This document shows, piece after piece, positions 1 through 10,053 of a stretch of DNA of 64,000 nt (positions within the stretch are counted from its first letter, which is position 1; every line of letters starts with the position of its first letter). The notes under the pieces were generated by a model. That model was not told the DNA's origin. It worked only from the letters and a program-made list of their open reading frames with translations, and made no database searches. The DNA is from Bursaphelenchus xylophilus (taxonomy: Eukaryota; Nematoda; Chromadorea; Rhabditida; Aphelenchoididae), in the NCBI GenBank assembly GCA_904066235.2, contig CAJFCV020000004.1, positions 12,152,001-12,216,000 of the forward strand, read 5' to 3'. Made by a program: the position numbers and the translations under genes.

Positions 1-202
1 TTGAGCAGGAGAGGTGATCAAGGTACGCTGCTGTTTGATCATCACATTGGAGCCAGATATGGCACATTTCTATTCAAAAGTAACACTCATTTTTAAAGTG
101 CGGTTGTTTTTTATACGAGTGGCTCTAGTTTTTTGCTTTTCTCGGCTGTTGTTGAAGAATTGTCGACCATGCTTTTGATAAGCCTTTTTCCGGCTTCAAG
201 TA

Positions 203-461
203 CAGTGGCGGACCTGAACCAGTGGCAAAGAAAGTACCATTTTGCATCCGGGAAGTATTAAAAAATGTGGCAAAATACCTCTCTCTCCAAGTGAAAAAAC
301 TCCGATTTCAAAAGCGCGCCCGCTCTTTTTGTGAGGAAAAAGGGCGCGCCTTTCAAAACGGAGATTTTTTAGTTGGAGAGGGAGGCATTTTGCTACATTT
401 TTTTGATTCTTCCCGGATACAAGATGGCACCTTTTTTGTCACTGGATCAGGTCCGTCATTG
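203..461. mobile_element. MITE family A, copy 1
   Basis: This is a terminal-inverted-repeat element with no coding capacity. It begins CAGTGGCGGACCTG and ends in the inverted form. The outer and inner repeat segments (GTGGC..ACCATTTTGCATCCGGGAAG) are mirrored at the right end, around a GC-rich core with GCGCGCC. A TA lies at the left edge, and the right edge reads CA, so the TA duplication is slightly mutated. The family is defined by about 11 copies in the window. Confidence 0.8.
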
Positions 462-804
462 CAGCAGTTGAGTTGAATTTTGACTTTAAAACAAGTGGTA
501 TCCACAAAATGCAAACCAATACGTGACTTGTATTGACGAAAATTCTGATCTTACTTGCGGAAAATTTCATTAAAGTCACAGCGCCATTCATTGCGGTGTT
601 TCCCTAAGCTGAAACAACTGCTTGATCAAATAAGCTGCAGTTTCGACCCGGGTTTCGCGGCTTACTTCCGGATTCGGTTCGCTCGTACGTAAGCCGATTG
701 ATATCCGTTGCTTTCGCGGAGAAAGCGGTTACGGCGCCACTGATGACTTCCGCATCTCTCTGGATTACACCCCATCGGTTGTGAGGCCGCTGATTGTGAA
801 CGTC

Positions 805-2082
805 ATGGGTCCGAACGCCCGCCTCACACTTATTCTTGTCGCGTTCTGTACGGTGGTTGGGGAAGGGTGTCTGCGAACAGTGCCGCCGGAGACGGGAACA
901 ACCGTAGCGCCGACAGTGCCAACCACAACAACCGCTGCTGGGCCGACGACAACAAGCACAACTACTACTACGACGACTACAACTACTACAACAACAACTA
1001 CTACAACAACAACTACTACAACAACCACTACAACAACTACAACTACGACAACTACAACTGCTATTCGTAAGTCCAGGGTCCTTTTCCATTTTTACATACG
1101 TTCTTTAAAAGCTGGTTTGTTGGAGGTTGAGAATGTTTTTGTTGGCCACTGTTGCCGACACAGTTTCAACTTAATTACATGCAGCTACAGTGGGGGGACC
1201 CCAGTGGCAAAAAACGTACCATTTTGCATCCAGGAAGCATCAAAAAATGTGGAAATATGCCTCCTTCTCCAAGTGAAAAAAACGCAGATTTCAAAAGCCC
1301 GCCCGCTCTTTTTGTGAGGAAAAAGGCCGCGCCCTTCAAAACGAAGTTTTTTCACTTGGAGAGGGAAGCATTTAGCCACATTTTTGATACTTCCCGGATG
1401 CAAAATGGTCCGTTCTTTGCCACTGGATCAGGTCCCCTACTGTAGTTAAATACCAGATTTTTTTATATTACAATACACTGAACTGACCTACTCCTGTCCG
1501 CGGGACGGGCGATTTTCGGCCCTACATTACGAAACCCCAACCATTTCAGCCTGTAACCCACCCAGCTCCACCTCGGCGGGTATCATCTATGCGGATCCGG
1601 CGGAGGCAACGGCTCTCTCGGCCGGCGATACAGCCACTTGTTCGGACTGTACGAGCGGCAAAAAGCATTGGTATTCCGAGACCACTGCGGACAATATGAG
1701 CGACGCCATCGGGAATAACGAAGCCGCGCTGTTGGATTGCGGTAGTTCCGATCTTTCCAACGCCTGCATATGCAATGCCGACGCGTGTTGTACGGTGGAC
1801 GACCCAACGAATACGGACGCAATAGCGCTTGCGACTTGGTGCGACAGCAACGGAGGTAAAGACGAGTTTTTCGTCAATTGTTGATGTTGCTGTTTAGTTT
1901 GCTCAATGTACGCGACCACCAGTGGGAATGGTGGATTGACCTGTGACAACGGCCTGAACGTCCCGGCGAATGACGCTGCGGCGTTTAGCGGCGGGTCGTA
2001 TTTCCAGCCAACAGCGATGAGTTGTAATGGATGTGATGGACTTAAGCAGGATTCTTGCAACGGCCCTACTACTCCGAACTAA
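805..2082 (+). CDS. secreted poly-threonine / cysteine-rich nematode protein
   Basis: Three exons: 805-1066, 1550-1855 and 1898-2082. They splice in frame (phases 1 and 1) to a protein of about 250 residues. Residues 1-25 form a signal peptide (MGPNARLTLILVAFC...). Residues 28-50 are Pro/Thr-rich, then comes an almost pure run of about 34 threonines encoded by mixed ACA/ACT/ACG codons. The rest is a compact Cys-rich domain with paired cysteines (CSDC, CICNADACC, CNGCDG) and an invariant-looking ATWCD. The layout, a signal peptide, a Thr linker and a Cys-rich C-terminus, is common among nematode secreted or cuticle-surface proteins, including the DUF281 type. I do not recognise the C-terminal domain with certainty. 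Intron 1 holds a MITE A copy and intron 2 is only 42 nt. An AATAAA lies at 2197-2202. The gene is convergent with the Kunitz gene. The exact ATG is inferred from the signal peptide. Confidence 0.75.
921..1060 (+). repeat. ACN trinucleotide repeat encoding poly-Thr
   Basis: An imperfect (ACA/ACT/ACG)n tract inside exon 1 of the secreted protein, densest from about 957. It encodes the Thr linker and is likely to be length-variable. It also produces long artificial open frames on the opposite strand. Confidence 0.9.
1198..1442. mobile_element. MITE family A, copy 2
   Basis: A complete copy in intron 1 of the secreted protein gene. The ends are CAGTGGGGGACC and GGTCCCCTACTG, flanked on both sides by TA (1196-1197 and 1443-1444). 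This is the clearest example of a TA target duplication for this family, as expected of Tc1/mariner-type elements. Confidence 0.85.
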
Positions 2083-2348
2083 AGTTGGAGTGTTGGCAAA
2101 GGCTTTTTGGGGGCTTATATCCGAGGAATCTACGGGTATAATACAATGTAATATAATATGATAATAATAACAATTCATAATAATAATAATAATTCCAATA
2201 AACCATCTAAAAACAAACTCTTTACTTCAATAAATACATCTGTACGTGTTGTCACAAAAAGACAAAAAAATATGATTTTAAAAGAGAATGGAAATGTTCA
2301 GCAGCTTCTACTCGTTTTTGCAGTACCGTAAGTCATCAATTTTCAGAT

Positions 2349-3393
2349 TTAGTTCTTCTTGCAGAACTTGATGCACTCGTTGTAGGTCTCAAAGTTGTTT
2401 CCGTTGCCGAGCACGCCGTAGTAGGTGAAGAGAAGGCAGTTGTCGACGGATTTGTCATAGAAATATCTTGGCGTATGCGAGCCGGCGAAGGCATATTTGC
2501 CAGTGTCGTAGTTGACTTCACAGACGGCTTCTGAAAATGGAATCAAGAGCTTTCCCGGGGGAAAAAATGCGGCCAAAGTGGAGAAAATATTGCAAAATAT
2601 TACCTTTGTTTGGGCAGCAAAGCCCTTGCACACACTTGTGTTTGCTTGGGCATTTGTCACAGCTGATCGCCTTGCTATTCTCATCAACGGCAGCTCTCAC
2701 TCCCCCATCACATTTGGCTGAAAAATTTTAGAATTTTCTATTGCGGAAGACAGCCCTAGGTTGCCAACAAAGCATGTGTTATTTCACAACTTACGAACAT
2801 CTACGACCATCTTGTGGGCATTCGCGGCGTCCGCTGCGTCCGCGCTAACCCCACTACATTTGGTCTTGCATTCCGAAGATGAGGTGAATCGGTTTCCATT
2901 TCCATTACAGCCATCGTAGCGGAAAGGCTGGCAATGTTTGGTGCGAAGATCAAAGTAAAATCGTAGGCCCCCGGATTCTCCGCAAGAGGAATCTCCTTTG
3001 TCACGGGCTGAAGAACGAAATTTTGAAAACCGAAGAGCTTATCAGTCAATCGGGAAAATATTGTGGATTTGTCGGAGAAAATTTCTCGCTTTCTCGTTGC
3101 CTTTGGCCGGCTAGCCGTCGGGCGATTACAAGGCGCGACAAGTCCACATTATTTCCCCGACAGACTCATAACTTTCGTGGGTTTGGTAAAAATAGTAAAA
3201 TTGGGGGTTATATTAGCCTGTCGGGAAAATAATGAGCCATCTGTCGCACCGAAAATCACATCACCGCAGGGCAAAAATTATTTTCCCGACAGACTGATAT
3301 GAACTTTCACTTACGCAGCAAACATTCCTCTTGTTGGTAGCTCAATCCGACCGCCACGGCGAGTAAGGCGAGCGTCAAAAATTGGCCGTTCAT
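2349..3393 (-). CDS. secreted two-Kunitz-domain protein (protease-inhibitor type)
   Basis: Four exons on the minus strand: 3393-3315, 3007-2795, 2717-2604 and 2530-2349. All join in frame (phase 1 throughout) to about 195 residues. Residues 1-18 are a signal peptide. The first Kunitz/BPTI domain (about residues 24-75) has all six cysteines with the usual spacing at the end (C-x7-C-x12-C-x3-C) and the FYFD and NGNRF motifs. A Cys-rich spacer (CDKCPSKHKC...CC) follows, then a second Kunitz domain to the C-terminus. The second domain keeps cysteines 1, 3, 5 and 6 but lacks 2 and 4, the two that normally pair with each other. The likely role is extracellular protease inhibition or matrix function. 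The ATG directly follows a splice acceptor (TTTTAG|ATG), which suggests trans-splicing. Intron 1 contains two family B MITEs. Confidence 0.88.
3042..3178. mobile_element. MITE family B, copy 1 (GTGGA subtype)
   Basis: An element of about 137 bp in intron 1 of the Kunitz gene, bounded by TA on each side. The left end is TCAGTCAATCGGGAAAATA and the right end is the inverted form. Confidence 0.8.
3213..3297. mobile_element. MITE family B, copy 2 (short, GAGCA-like subtype)
   Basis: An 85-bp internally deleted copy only 34 bp from copy 1 in the same intron. Both termini and the flanking TA are retained. Confidence 0.75.
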
Positions 3394-4117
3394 CTAAAAC
3401 AATATTTAATTAAAAGCAAAAACTTTGCGGCTTCAAAAGTTTAGTCGACGGATACTGAAACACTTTTTTTTCGTCGCTTCAAAACTCGGCGGTTTCACGC
3501 GGTTCAAAACCCGAAACTTCGACTCGATTATGAGCGTGGATGGGTCTTTGAAAATGCTCCTTTTCCCTTGCGCAAACATTGTTTTTCCTTCTTCCAGACA
3601 ATGAGCAGCAAAATGCGAATCCCGCTGATATCGCGGCTATACGCCCGCTGCGGTTATTAATAACCGGCTTTTGTATGCGGACGACGCTTCTTGCCAAAAG
3701 CGCGGATAAACAAAGGTGTAGGTGGGGCTGAGAAAAGGTCAATTGGTCTTATGGATAATTCGACAGAAAAGCGAGTAATATTATGTAAAATACGACCCTT
3801 GGGTCCTACTACGTGATGGTTAAAAAAGTCCGTCTTATAAACCTCATCATTTTTTTGAGTTTGCTGAACAAAATGAATCAAAAAATAAATAATAAGATTG
3901 TATGAAATTCGCGAGGGCAAACAAAAAATCTGGTTCTAGAGCAGAGGGTTTATAAAACTACAAGAAGTTTGAAAAGGACTTAGAAAGTTTTTGAAAACAC
4001 GTTTTCATTTGCGTATTTTTAGAATGACAAGTAGACAGAAAAGAAGGTCAAAAAGAGGCTCATTGCAGCTGTATTCTTCATTCAGTGACACTTAACGAAT
4101 TGCAAATTTGATAAAAC

Positions 4118-4134
4118 GGGGGGGGGGGGGGGGG
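4118..4134 (+). repeat. G17 mononucleotide tract
   Basis: An uninterrupted run of 17 guanines on the plus strand. Runs of this length can form G-quadruplexes. In C. elegans such tracts are known to need a FANCJ-type helicase (DOG-1) for stable replication. Confidence 0.95.
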
Positions 4135-4179
4135 CAAATTTACATAGATATTTCCTAAGGTTTATGCGGTATAGGTTTT

Positions 4180-4440
4180 TACTCCTAGGTCGAGCTTTGC
4201 AGAAACGACCGAGAATTTTAGCAAGAAATCGGAAAAAGTGGGGAAATTTTGTCCGAATTTTGGCATGGCGGGCTTTATGGCTATTTCTACGGTAACCTTT
4301 CCACAAAAACATCATTTTTCCGCGCGAAACTGTCAAAGATAAGGCCTGAAAGTGTTTTCTCACCGATGTCTCCCCGTTTTCGGGTTCTCTCGGCAAGGAT
4401 CCTTCAATACCTCACTTGCCTCTGAAAAGTGTACGCTAAA
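4180..4440. repeat. dispersed repeat family C, partial copy
   Basis: The segment matches 5356-5590 in order and orientation: CCGAGAATTTTAGC-like, TTCTACGGTA, ATTTTTCCGC.CGAAACTG.CAAAGATA, then TCTCTCGGC. It shows the decayed state of this family. Confidence 0.6.
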
Positions 4441-5067
4441 ACTTTCAGAAAGATTCACTTGTGGTCTAATATTGTGCCCAAGGCTAACTTTTTGGCTAAA
4501 ATAAACCTCCGTAAAAAGGAATCCTTCTACAACGGACTTTTTTTTGGTCTGTCGATATTCGCTTTACGGGGGCTCCACTGCAAACTCCGAACAATATTTT
4601 GAAAGAGTCGGTGTAAACTAAATCGTTGCAATAAACATGAAATACTCTTTAAAGAAGCCCCTTCCTATCTCATCGTTTTCTTCAGCATGACCTGCTGATC
4701 GCGCAACCAGCAGAAGAAAGTCAATTCAGAAAAGTCGTCGACCCGTCTTTGAACAGCAAATTGTATAAATATAGGCAGAACTACGTGACAATTCAGAAAC
4801 CCGAAAAACAAAAAATAATATGTATCAACCGTGTTCGAGGGCCCTGTTTACTCAACACTACTTTTCCGCCAAAAAATAATGAAATGAAAGGTGTTTTGCG
4901 CGAATCGCGTTACTCTTTTTCCGTCGATGATTGATGAAACCTGCGGTCGAACAGGTGAAGAGTATAATGGAGAAAAAAAGCTTTTGGGTTGATGAAAAGT
5001 AACTATCAAATAAAAAGATAAAGCGTCGTAAAGTGTGGAGATCATATCGTTCACTTTTTGCCATTAA

Positions 5068-5691
5068 CTAGGGAAGTATCCCAAGTGAGACGCTCAGATT
5101 TCCTTGTTTAAATTTTCATAAGCTCTGAGAGTAGGTTACACGTTTTATCGCTGAAAATTTTAGTTAGCGCTTTCCGACCAGCCAGGATATTAAGCGATCT
5201 TTGCCGCCGAGGGAGTGCATAAAAAGTGGAGAGCGATCAGACAGAACCCCTTTTTGGTCAGATCTTTGCCAATTTCGCATGGAATAAATGAAATTTCGGT
5301 GGCAGAAACAAGCTTAACAATTTTCTTGCCAACCTTCGTATTCAGTTAGCTTATCTTTTAGGTTAAAAGTTTGCAAAAATGCGCCATTTTTAGTGAATTT
5401 TGGCGTAAAGTTTCATGCCTGTTTCTATATATCACATAGGGCAATGTTTGTATGACCAATACATTTTTCCGCACGAAACTGGCAAAGATATGGCGAAAAA
5501 GTGTTTTTCTTTGTGAACGCCATCGGCGTTTTGTCTGCTCTCTCGGCCGCGGAGGTCGTTGAATATCTCGGCTGAATCTACAAAGCATTAGCTAAAATTT
5601 TCAGGGATTGATGTATGGTTTATTACTAAAGCGTGTGTAAAATTTATTAAAAGTCTGAGCGTCAAACTTCGAGTACTTCCTTGTTTGGTCG
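5068..5691. mobile_element. dispersed repeat family C, copy with terminal inverted repeats
   Basis: The left end reads AGGGAAGTATCCCAAGTG followed by ACGCTCAGATTT. The right end carries the inverse (AGTCTGAGCGTCAAACTTCGAGTACTTCCTT). The interior contains the recurring phrases AAGCGATCTTTGCCG, GAGCGATCAGACAGAA and TTTGCCAATTTCGCATGG. No transposase frame is visible, so it is a non-autonomous element of about 620 bp. Confidence 0.65.
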
Positions 5692-6339
5692 CTTCAATGG
5701 GTTTAATTCATCATGACACCCAACATATCGATTTGAAGATCTCTTGAGTTCGAAAAGTGAACCCTTATCATCGCGTTGGATTGTATGACATTAATAATTT
5801 TCAACATCACTTCCTTAACTTTCCGAATCAAGACACAAAGTCTAGCATTTGAGGAGGCAAACTTCTATCTAGTTTATTCCTTTCGAATACAACTTATCTT
5901 AAGTATCAAAACATAAATGTTATTTTATTGAAAAGATGGTCAGTGAAAGTTGTAATTGTTGCAAAGAACGGAAAAAAGGAAGTTGAAAGAGGGAAGGACT
6001 GAGCATATTGTACATGTTGAGATAAAGGAGAGTTGTAAGTTTGTTTTGAAAGTTGAGAGTTTATCAATTACCTTGAGTTAAGTGTTGATGTCTTATTGTT
6101 AGTTTCCTGATAGGCGAGTGGTAGAGATGTAGGTTTTCTAAGTCTTTGTCGGGCTTTACTAATATAAAAGCATACTGCCCAAGGTGCCGCATTTAAGCAT
6201 TTTCGAAAATTTATAAGGACGGTGAGTTTGGTCGTATGTTAGTAAGGACCTAGTTTGCGATAACGAGGCTTTGTCTTGCGGTGGTTGACTGACCTAAATT
6301 TTTGGTCCTTTGAAATTATTGTGGGCAGGTTTAACTGCA

Positions 6340-6780
6340 GATGTCTGGATCATGGAAGCGTTCCACTGCTTGCATATAATATCACACCTAATATTATATG
6401 CAGCCATTCCTTACCCCTGCTAAGGAATAGGTGTCAAGTGTGTAGAACAAGGGCAGCAACACTCCAACGGCTCGGTCAGCCTCTGAAATTCATGATTGGC
6501 AGGCTCATTTGCCAGCGAAAAGCCGCGTTTGCTCATCAAGGCCACAAAAAAGGTTGCTAAGTGTAGGAGGAAGGCAGAAATGCTTCAACGACTCGGTCAA
6601 CCTCTGAAATTTTTAATTGCAAGCGACTACGTCATGGCCAAGTTCCACTGTATGAATATCACTCGTGCTTTCGCCTCATGGCCTCATAAATTGATGGCGA
6701 GGCTACGAATGTGCAGAATGAAGAAGGCAACACTGCAACGGCTTGGTCGCTGTCTCAGCCCAAAATTAAATAGCTCTTGA
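6340..6780 (+). repeat. degenerate tandem repeat, about three units
   Basis: Three diverged units of roughly 140-150 bp. Each contains a block like AAC(A/G)CTNCAACGGCTCGGTCAGCC followed by CTGAAATT. Two also contain CATGG..AAG..TTCCACTG. The open frames across it are incidental. I see no gene. Confidence 0.55.
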
Positions 6781-7766
6781 CAGAAAGTTAACACAGTCTC
6801 CTAGAAATTTTCGCACTTGAACTTATTGCACTTTATTTCAACCTTTATCCCGTCTGCCGTTTCTAATCAAATCAACGGCTCTTAAAAAAGCATAACGAAG
6901 TAATACTTTTGATTTTATTAGCTTCTACTCCCTAAGCATTTCATTGTATGGGCTGTGCGTTTCGATTACGGTGTCTGTGCCCTTTCCGATGTGTACTTTC
7001 AATTTTTCGCAAGTTGTTGCTGAAGTTGTAGTGGATTTTCTATTCTTGCTTTAACTTCAAATTTAAAATTAGCTTGCAGCTTTTAATTTAGATGCTAAAT
7101 ACAATTCTGTAGGATATTGCCGCTTTATGCTCCGAAATTTTCAATGTCCAAAGTTCAATTCTGACTTCCCCGTGTTCTCTTAACTTCTCCCAAAATAGCC
7201 GTTCTATTATATTTGTAACTAGCACTCCAAAACAATTTACCAAATTTCCTTAATATCCGGTAATTTAGTGGCCCAGATTCATTTAACTCACCGTTTCCCT
7301 TGTTTACAAGTCATTTTCTCCCACGTTCTCAAAGAGCACTGGTTCGGCGGCTCCCAGGGTCTGAAAAGAATGTAATTCCATTACCACTAAAAATGGTCGA
7401 GGCTTGAAACTTTTTACTTGTTGTAGAATGTCTACATAGTTTTCTTCCGGGTTCTTGCAACTAGTTGAAACTTTCAGTTGTTCAGTTAACTTTTTTCGGA
7501 AAACTTTTTAGCGAACGCATCCGAAATCTAGTAGTTTTTGGTCATCGATATGGGCCCTTTGTTAAATTTGTGTTCAAAATTCAAAGCCTTGAGACCCTTC
7601 CCTTGTAAGCTGATTACCGAAGCAGTAATCGAATTTGTATAATATGAAATTTTTTTTGTTTACACTTGCCTTGAAATTTTTCATGGCCAATGTTCGTTGA
7701 CGTTATTTTCCGGGAAACGTATCGCTGTAACTTGACTAATTTAAGAGTTTTCTGGCCAATGATCTC

Positions 7767-9928
7767 ATGGAAGATCTAACAGGAGAATACATCGCTGACG
7801 GAGCCGTATCTGCAGTGGGAATACTGACATTGCCTCTGTACATTTACATATTGTTCATAATTAGGGCGGTGAGAACGAAACACAGGAAGAACAGCACGTT
7901 CTATCTGATTCTTCTGGTCAATGGGGTCGCTGATATCAGTAAGTATTGAGGCCAAGTTTGTCTTGCTTCTTATACATATCAGCGTTCATATTTACTGTAA
8001 AACAAAGCAATGAAAAAAACGAACGAACTTTTTGAACGACCCAATAGGTCATAAACGCTTATGGCAAGTTATGCTTTCAGCTTCCCTCCTCACAAGTTAC
8101 TTCTTCTACATGTTTCCCAGATGGGGCTGGCTTCTCGAGTTTTACATTTGGTCCGACAAATGGGTAATGCATATCGGCTTCTTTGTCACTTGGTGGTGCG
8201 CAGCGGTTCAAGCTCAGTGCACGTTAATGCTGGGGATAAATCGGTTTACCGTCATCAAATGTGAAAGGATCACTCATGTAAGAAATATTTTTGTTTTTAC
8301 AAGTGAAAGACCAAGCATTTTTTGCAGAAAGAGCGGTAACAGAAATATCATTTTCTGGCTGCATCTTTGCCAGTTTTCTTAAAAAAAATATTCTTTTTGT
8401 TGAAATATTACACTCTACTGTAAAAATAGGCAAAAACGTTTTTGAAAACGATTTCCACCTGCAGATCTCGGTGGTTTCTGTGAAGCACATGCGGGCGGTC
8501 ACAAAGAAAAACACTTTTTTGGCCATATTTTTGCCAGTTTCATACTGAAACAGTTGATTTTTTGTGGAAAGATTTCTCTCTGTGCTATAATTGGACACGA
8601 AGCTTTTTCATGCCAAAATTCACAAAAAAATGCCATATTTTGCCAAATTTCGACTTAAAAAGCTTGGTCGTTTCCACAAAGCACGAGTCTCGCATAAGTC
8701 TCATGAAAATCTCAGCTTTACATTTGGCTCATTTCTCCTGTTAATCACCAATTTTTTACAGGTCTGGATGCGAGCTCCGTTCACGCTTACTATCCTCATA
8801 GTTCCTGGTCTCTTCATTGGAGCCACCTTGAGCTTCAGCGGCGTGGCTTACATTCCCTCGGATATTGGAGGTTTGGTACCGAAGCTGACAAGGTAAGGTC
8901 TTATTTTATCAATGATTTTGTATGATACGATATCCATTATTTGTATCTTCCCGGTTGAGCCCATTCTTTTGTGATTAGGTCAACTTATATGTTTTTATAT
9001 GTGCAGGGTTGCGGTAGATGGTGGGAAACTTTTTCGTATTATATATTAGGACATGAACACAGTAAAAGTTGTAGTTTGCTGTCAATTACCCCTTGTTAAG
9101 ACAATTGACAGAACACATAAACATGTTGGTACACAGACTTCATTCCGGCATTTTCAGTGAACTAATAAAGCGCATCCTTTTCGGAATCACAGGCTTTATG
9201 ATGATGTCGTATTCCGCAATACTCATTGTCATGTATCTATATATCTGGAATGTTGTTCGTTCTCAACGCCCAATCAACCGGCTGGCCGAGAGTTCGCAGC
9301 GAAGAGAGGCGGTTCAGCGGAGACGAGAAATCAAACTTTTGACAATGTCATGCCTGATCTGTCTGGCTCAAATCCTAATGACCTGCTATTTGGTGTACAA
9401 AACGTTGAGTGGAGTGGATCGAGAGCTGCGGATTTATACGTTGCTGAGGTGAGAAATAAACCGTGAAATGTCCTGAGACTGGCTTTTTTACACATTTGTT
9501 GAGTGCAGTTCGCATATCAGGCTGTCGGGAAAATAATGTGGACTTGTCGCAGCAAAATGTTTCGCCTCGTCGCAATTTCGCAACAAATCTCCATTTGGCG
9601 CCGTGGCAAAGCGATAACGGACCATTTCAAGGCGCGACAAGACCACATTATTTTCCCGACAGACTGATACCACTCGATAATTTATATAGTTTGTAGAACC
9701 ATTCCAAAACGCATTTTACCCTTAAAATTTTATTTGTCTCTCATTCTAATGGTAATGGAACGCTTCCTTTTCAGTGTTCTCTACAGCTCGCTGAACCCAT
9801 ATCTTCTCTTCTTCTTCAGCGACACCATTAGAACCCATGCATTGGAAGTGGTGGCACGTCTTATTCTACCGCCTCGAATTGAACCCAAACTTGTTAAAGT
9901 CAAAAGCATCTCAGCGTTGACTATTTAG
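7767..9928 (+). CDS. serpentine chemoreceptor, Srv-like (Srg superfamily)
   Basis: Five exons: 7767-7938, 8081-8277, 8762-8892, 9158-9448 and 9775-9928. All junctions keep frame and give about 314 residues, normal for a nematode seven-transmembrane chemoreceptor. TM1 spans about residues 13-35. A PRWGWLLEFY segment after TM2, an NRF motif at the end of TM3 and an NPYLLFFFS motif in TM7 (about residue 271) support the class. The protein probably acts in cilia of sensory neurons as a ligand receptor coupled to a G protein. The Srv assignment rests on likeness to the gene at 60176-63238 and on family memory. Intron 2 carries a family C repeat fragment and intron 4 a family B MITE. The gene ends 125 bp before the end of the convergent SLC52 gene. 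Confidence 0.85.
8290..8755. repeat. dispersed repeat family C fragment in Srv-like intron 2
   Basis: The intron contains family C phrases (CATCTTTGCCAGTTTTCTT, CACTCTACTGTAAAAATAGGCAAAAA, GTTTCCACAAAGCACGAG) in tandem or partly duplicated form. It makes up nearly the whole 484-nt intron. Confidence 0.5.
9517..9667. mobile_element. MITE family B, copy 3 (GTGGA subtype)
   Basis: A complete element of about 150 bp in intron 4 of the Srv-like gene. The ends TCAGGCTGTCGGGAAAATAA and its inverse are flanked by TA on both sides. The centre matches the ...TCGCGCC...CCGCGGC... core of this subtype only weakly. Confidence 0.85.
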
Positions 9929-10053
9929 TTATACCACTCATACCTCAGTTTTCAATTCTACGGTTACTTTTTATTCTTATGATAAATACATGTGTATAAT
10001 AATAATATATACATAAAACTGGTTTTTTATGGGCAATAAGAGTAACCGTAAGA

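Larger units (their letters stand above)
3394..7766. other. 4.4 kb without a supported gene
   Basis: No open frame here resembles an exon set. The stretch holds a 17-G tract (4118-4134), family C repeat copies near 4180-4440 and at 5068-5691, and a degenerate tandem repeat at 6340-6780. The rest is AT-rich sequence in which I see nothing. Confidence 0.6.

Noticed and set aside
222..476. Open frames of 60-115 codons containing a recurring FCIREVSK / HPGSIKN theme, seen here and at about ten other places
   Set aside because: They coincide exactly with MITE A copies. The recurrence is the repeat itself read in several frames.
604..1089. A 161-codon minus-strand open frame rich in Ser and Cys, and a neighbouring poly-Val frame
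   Set aside because: Both are antisense readings of the ACN threonine array. The plus strand has the signal peptide and spliced Cys-rich domain.
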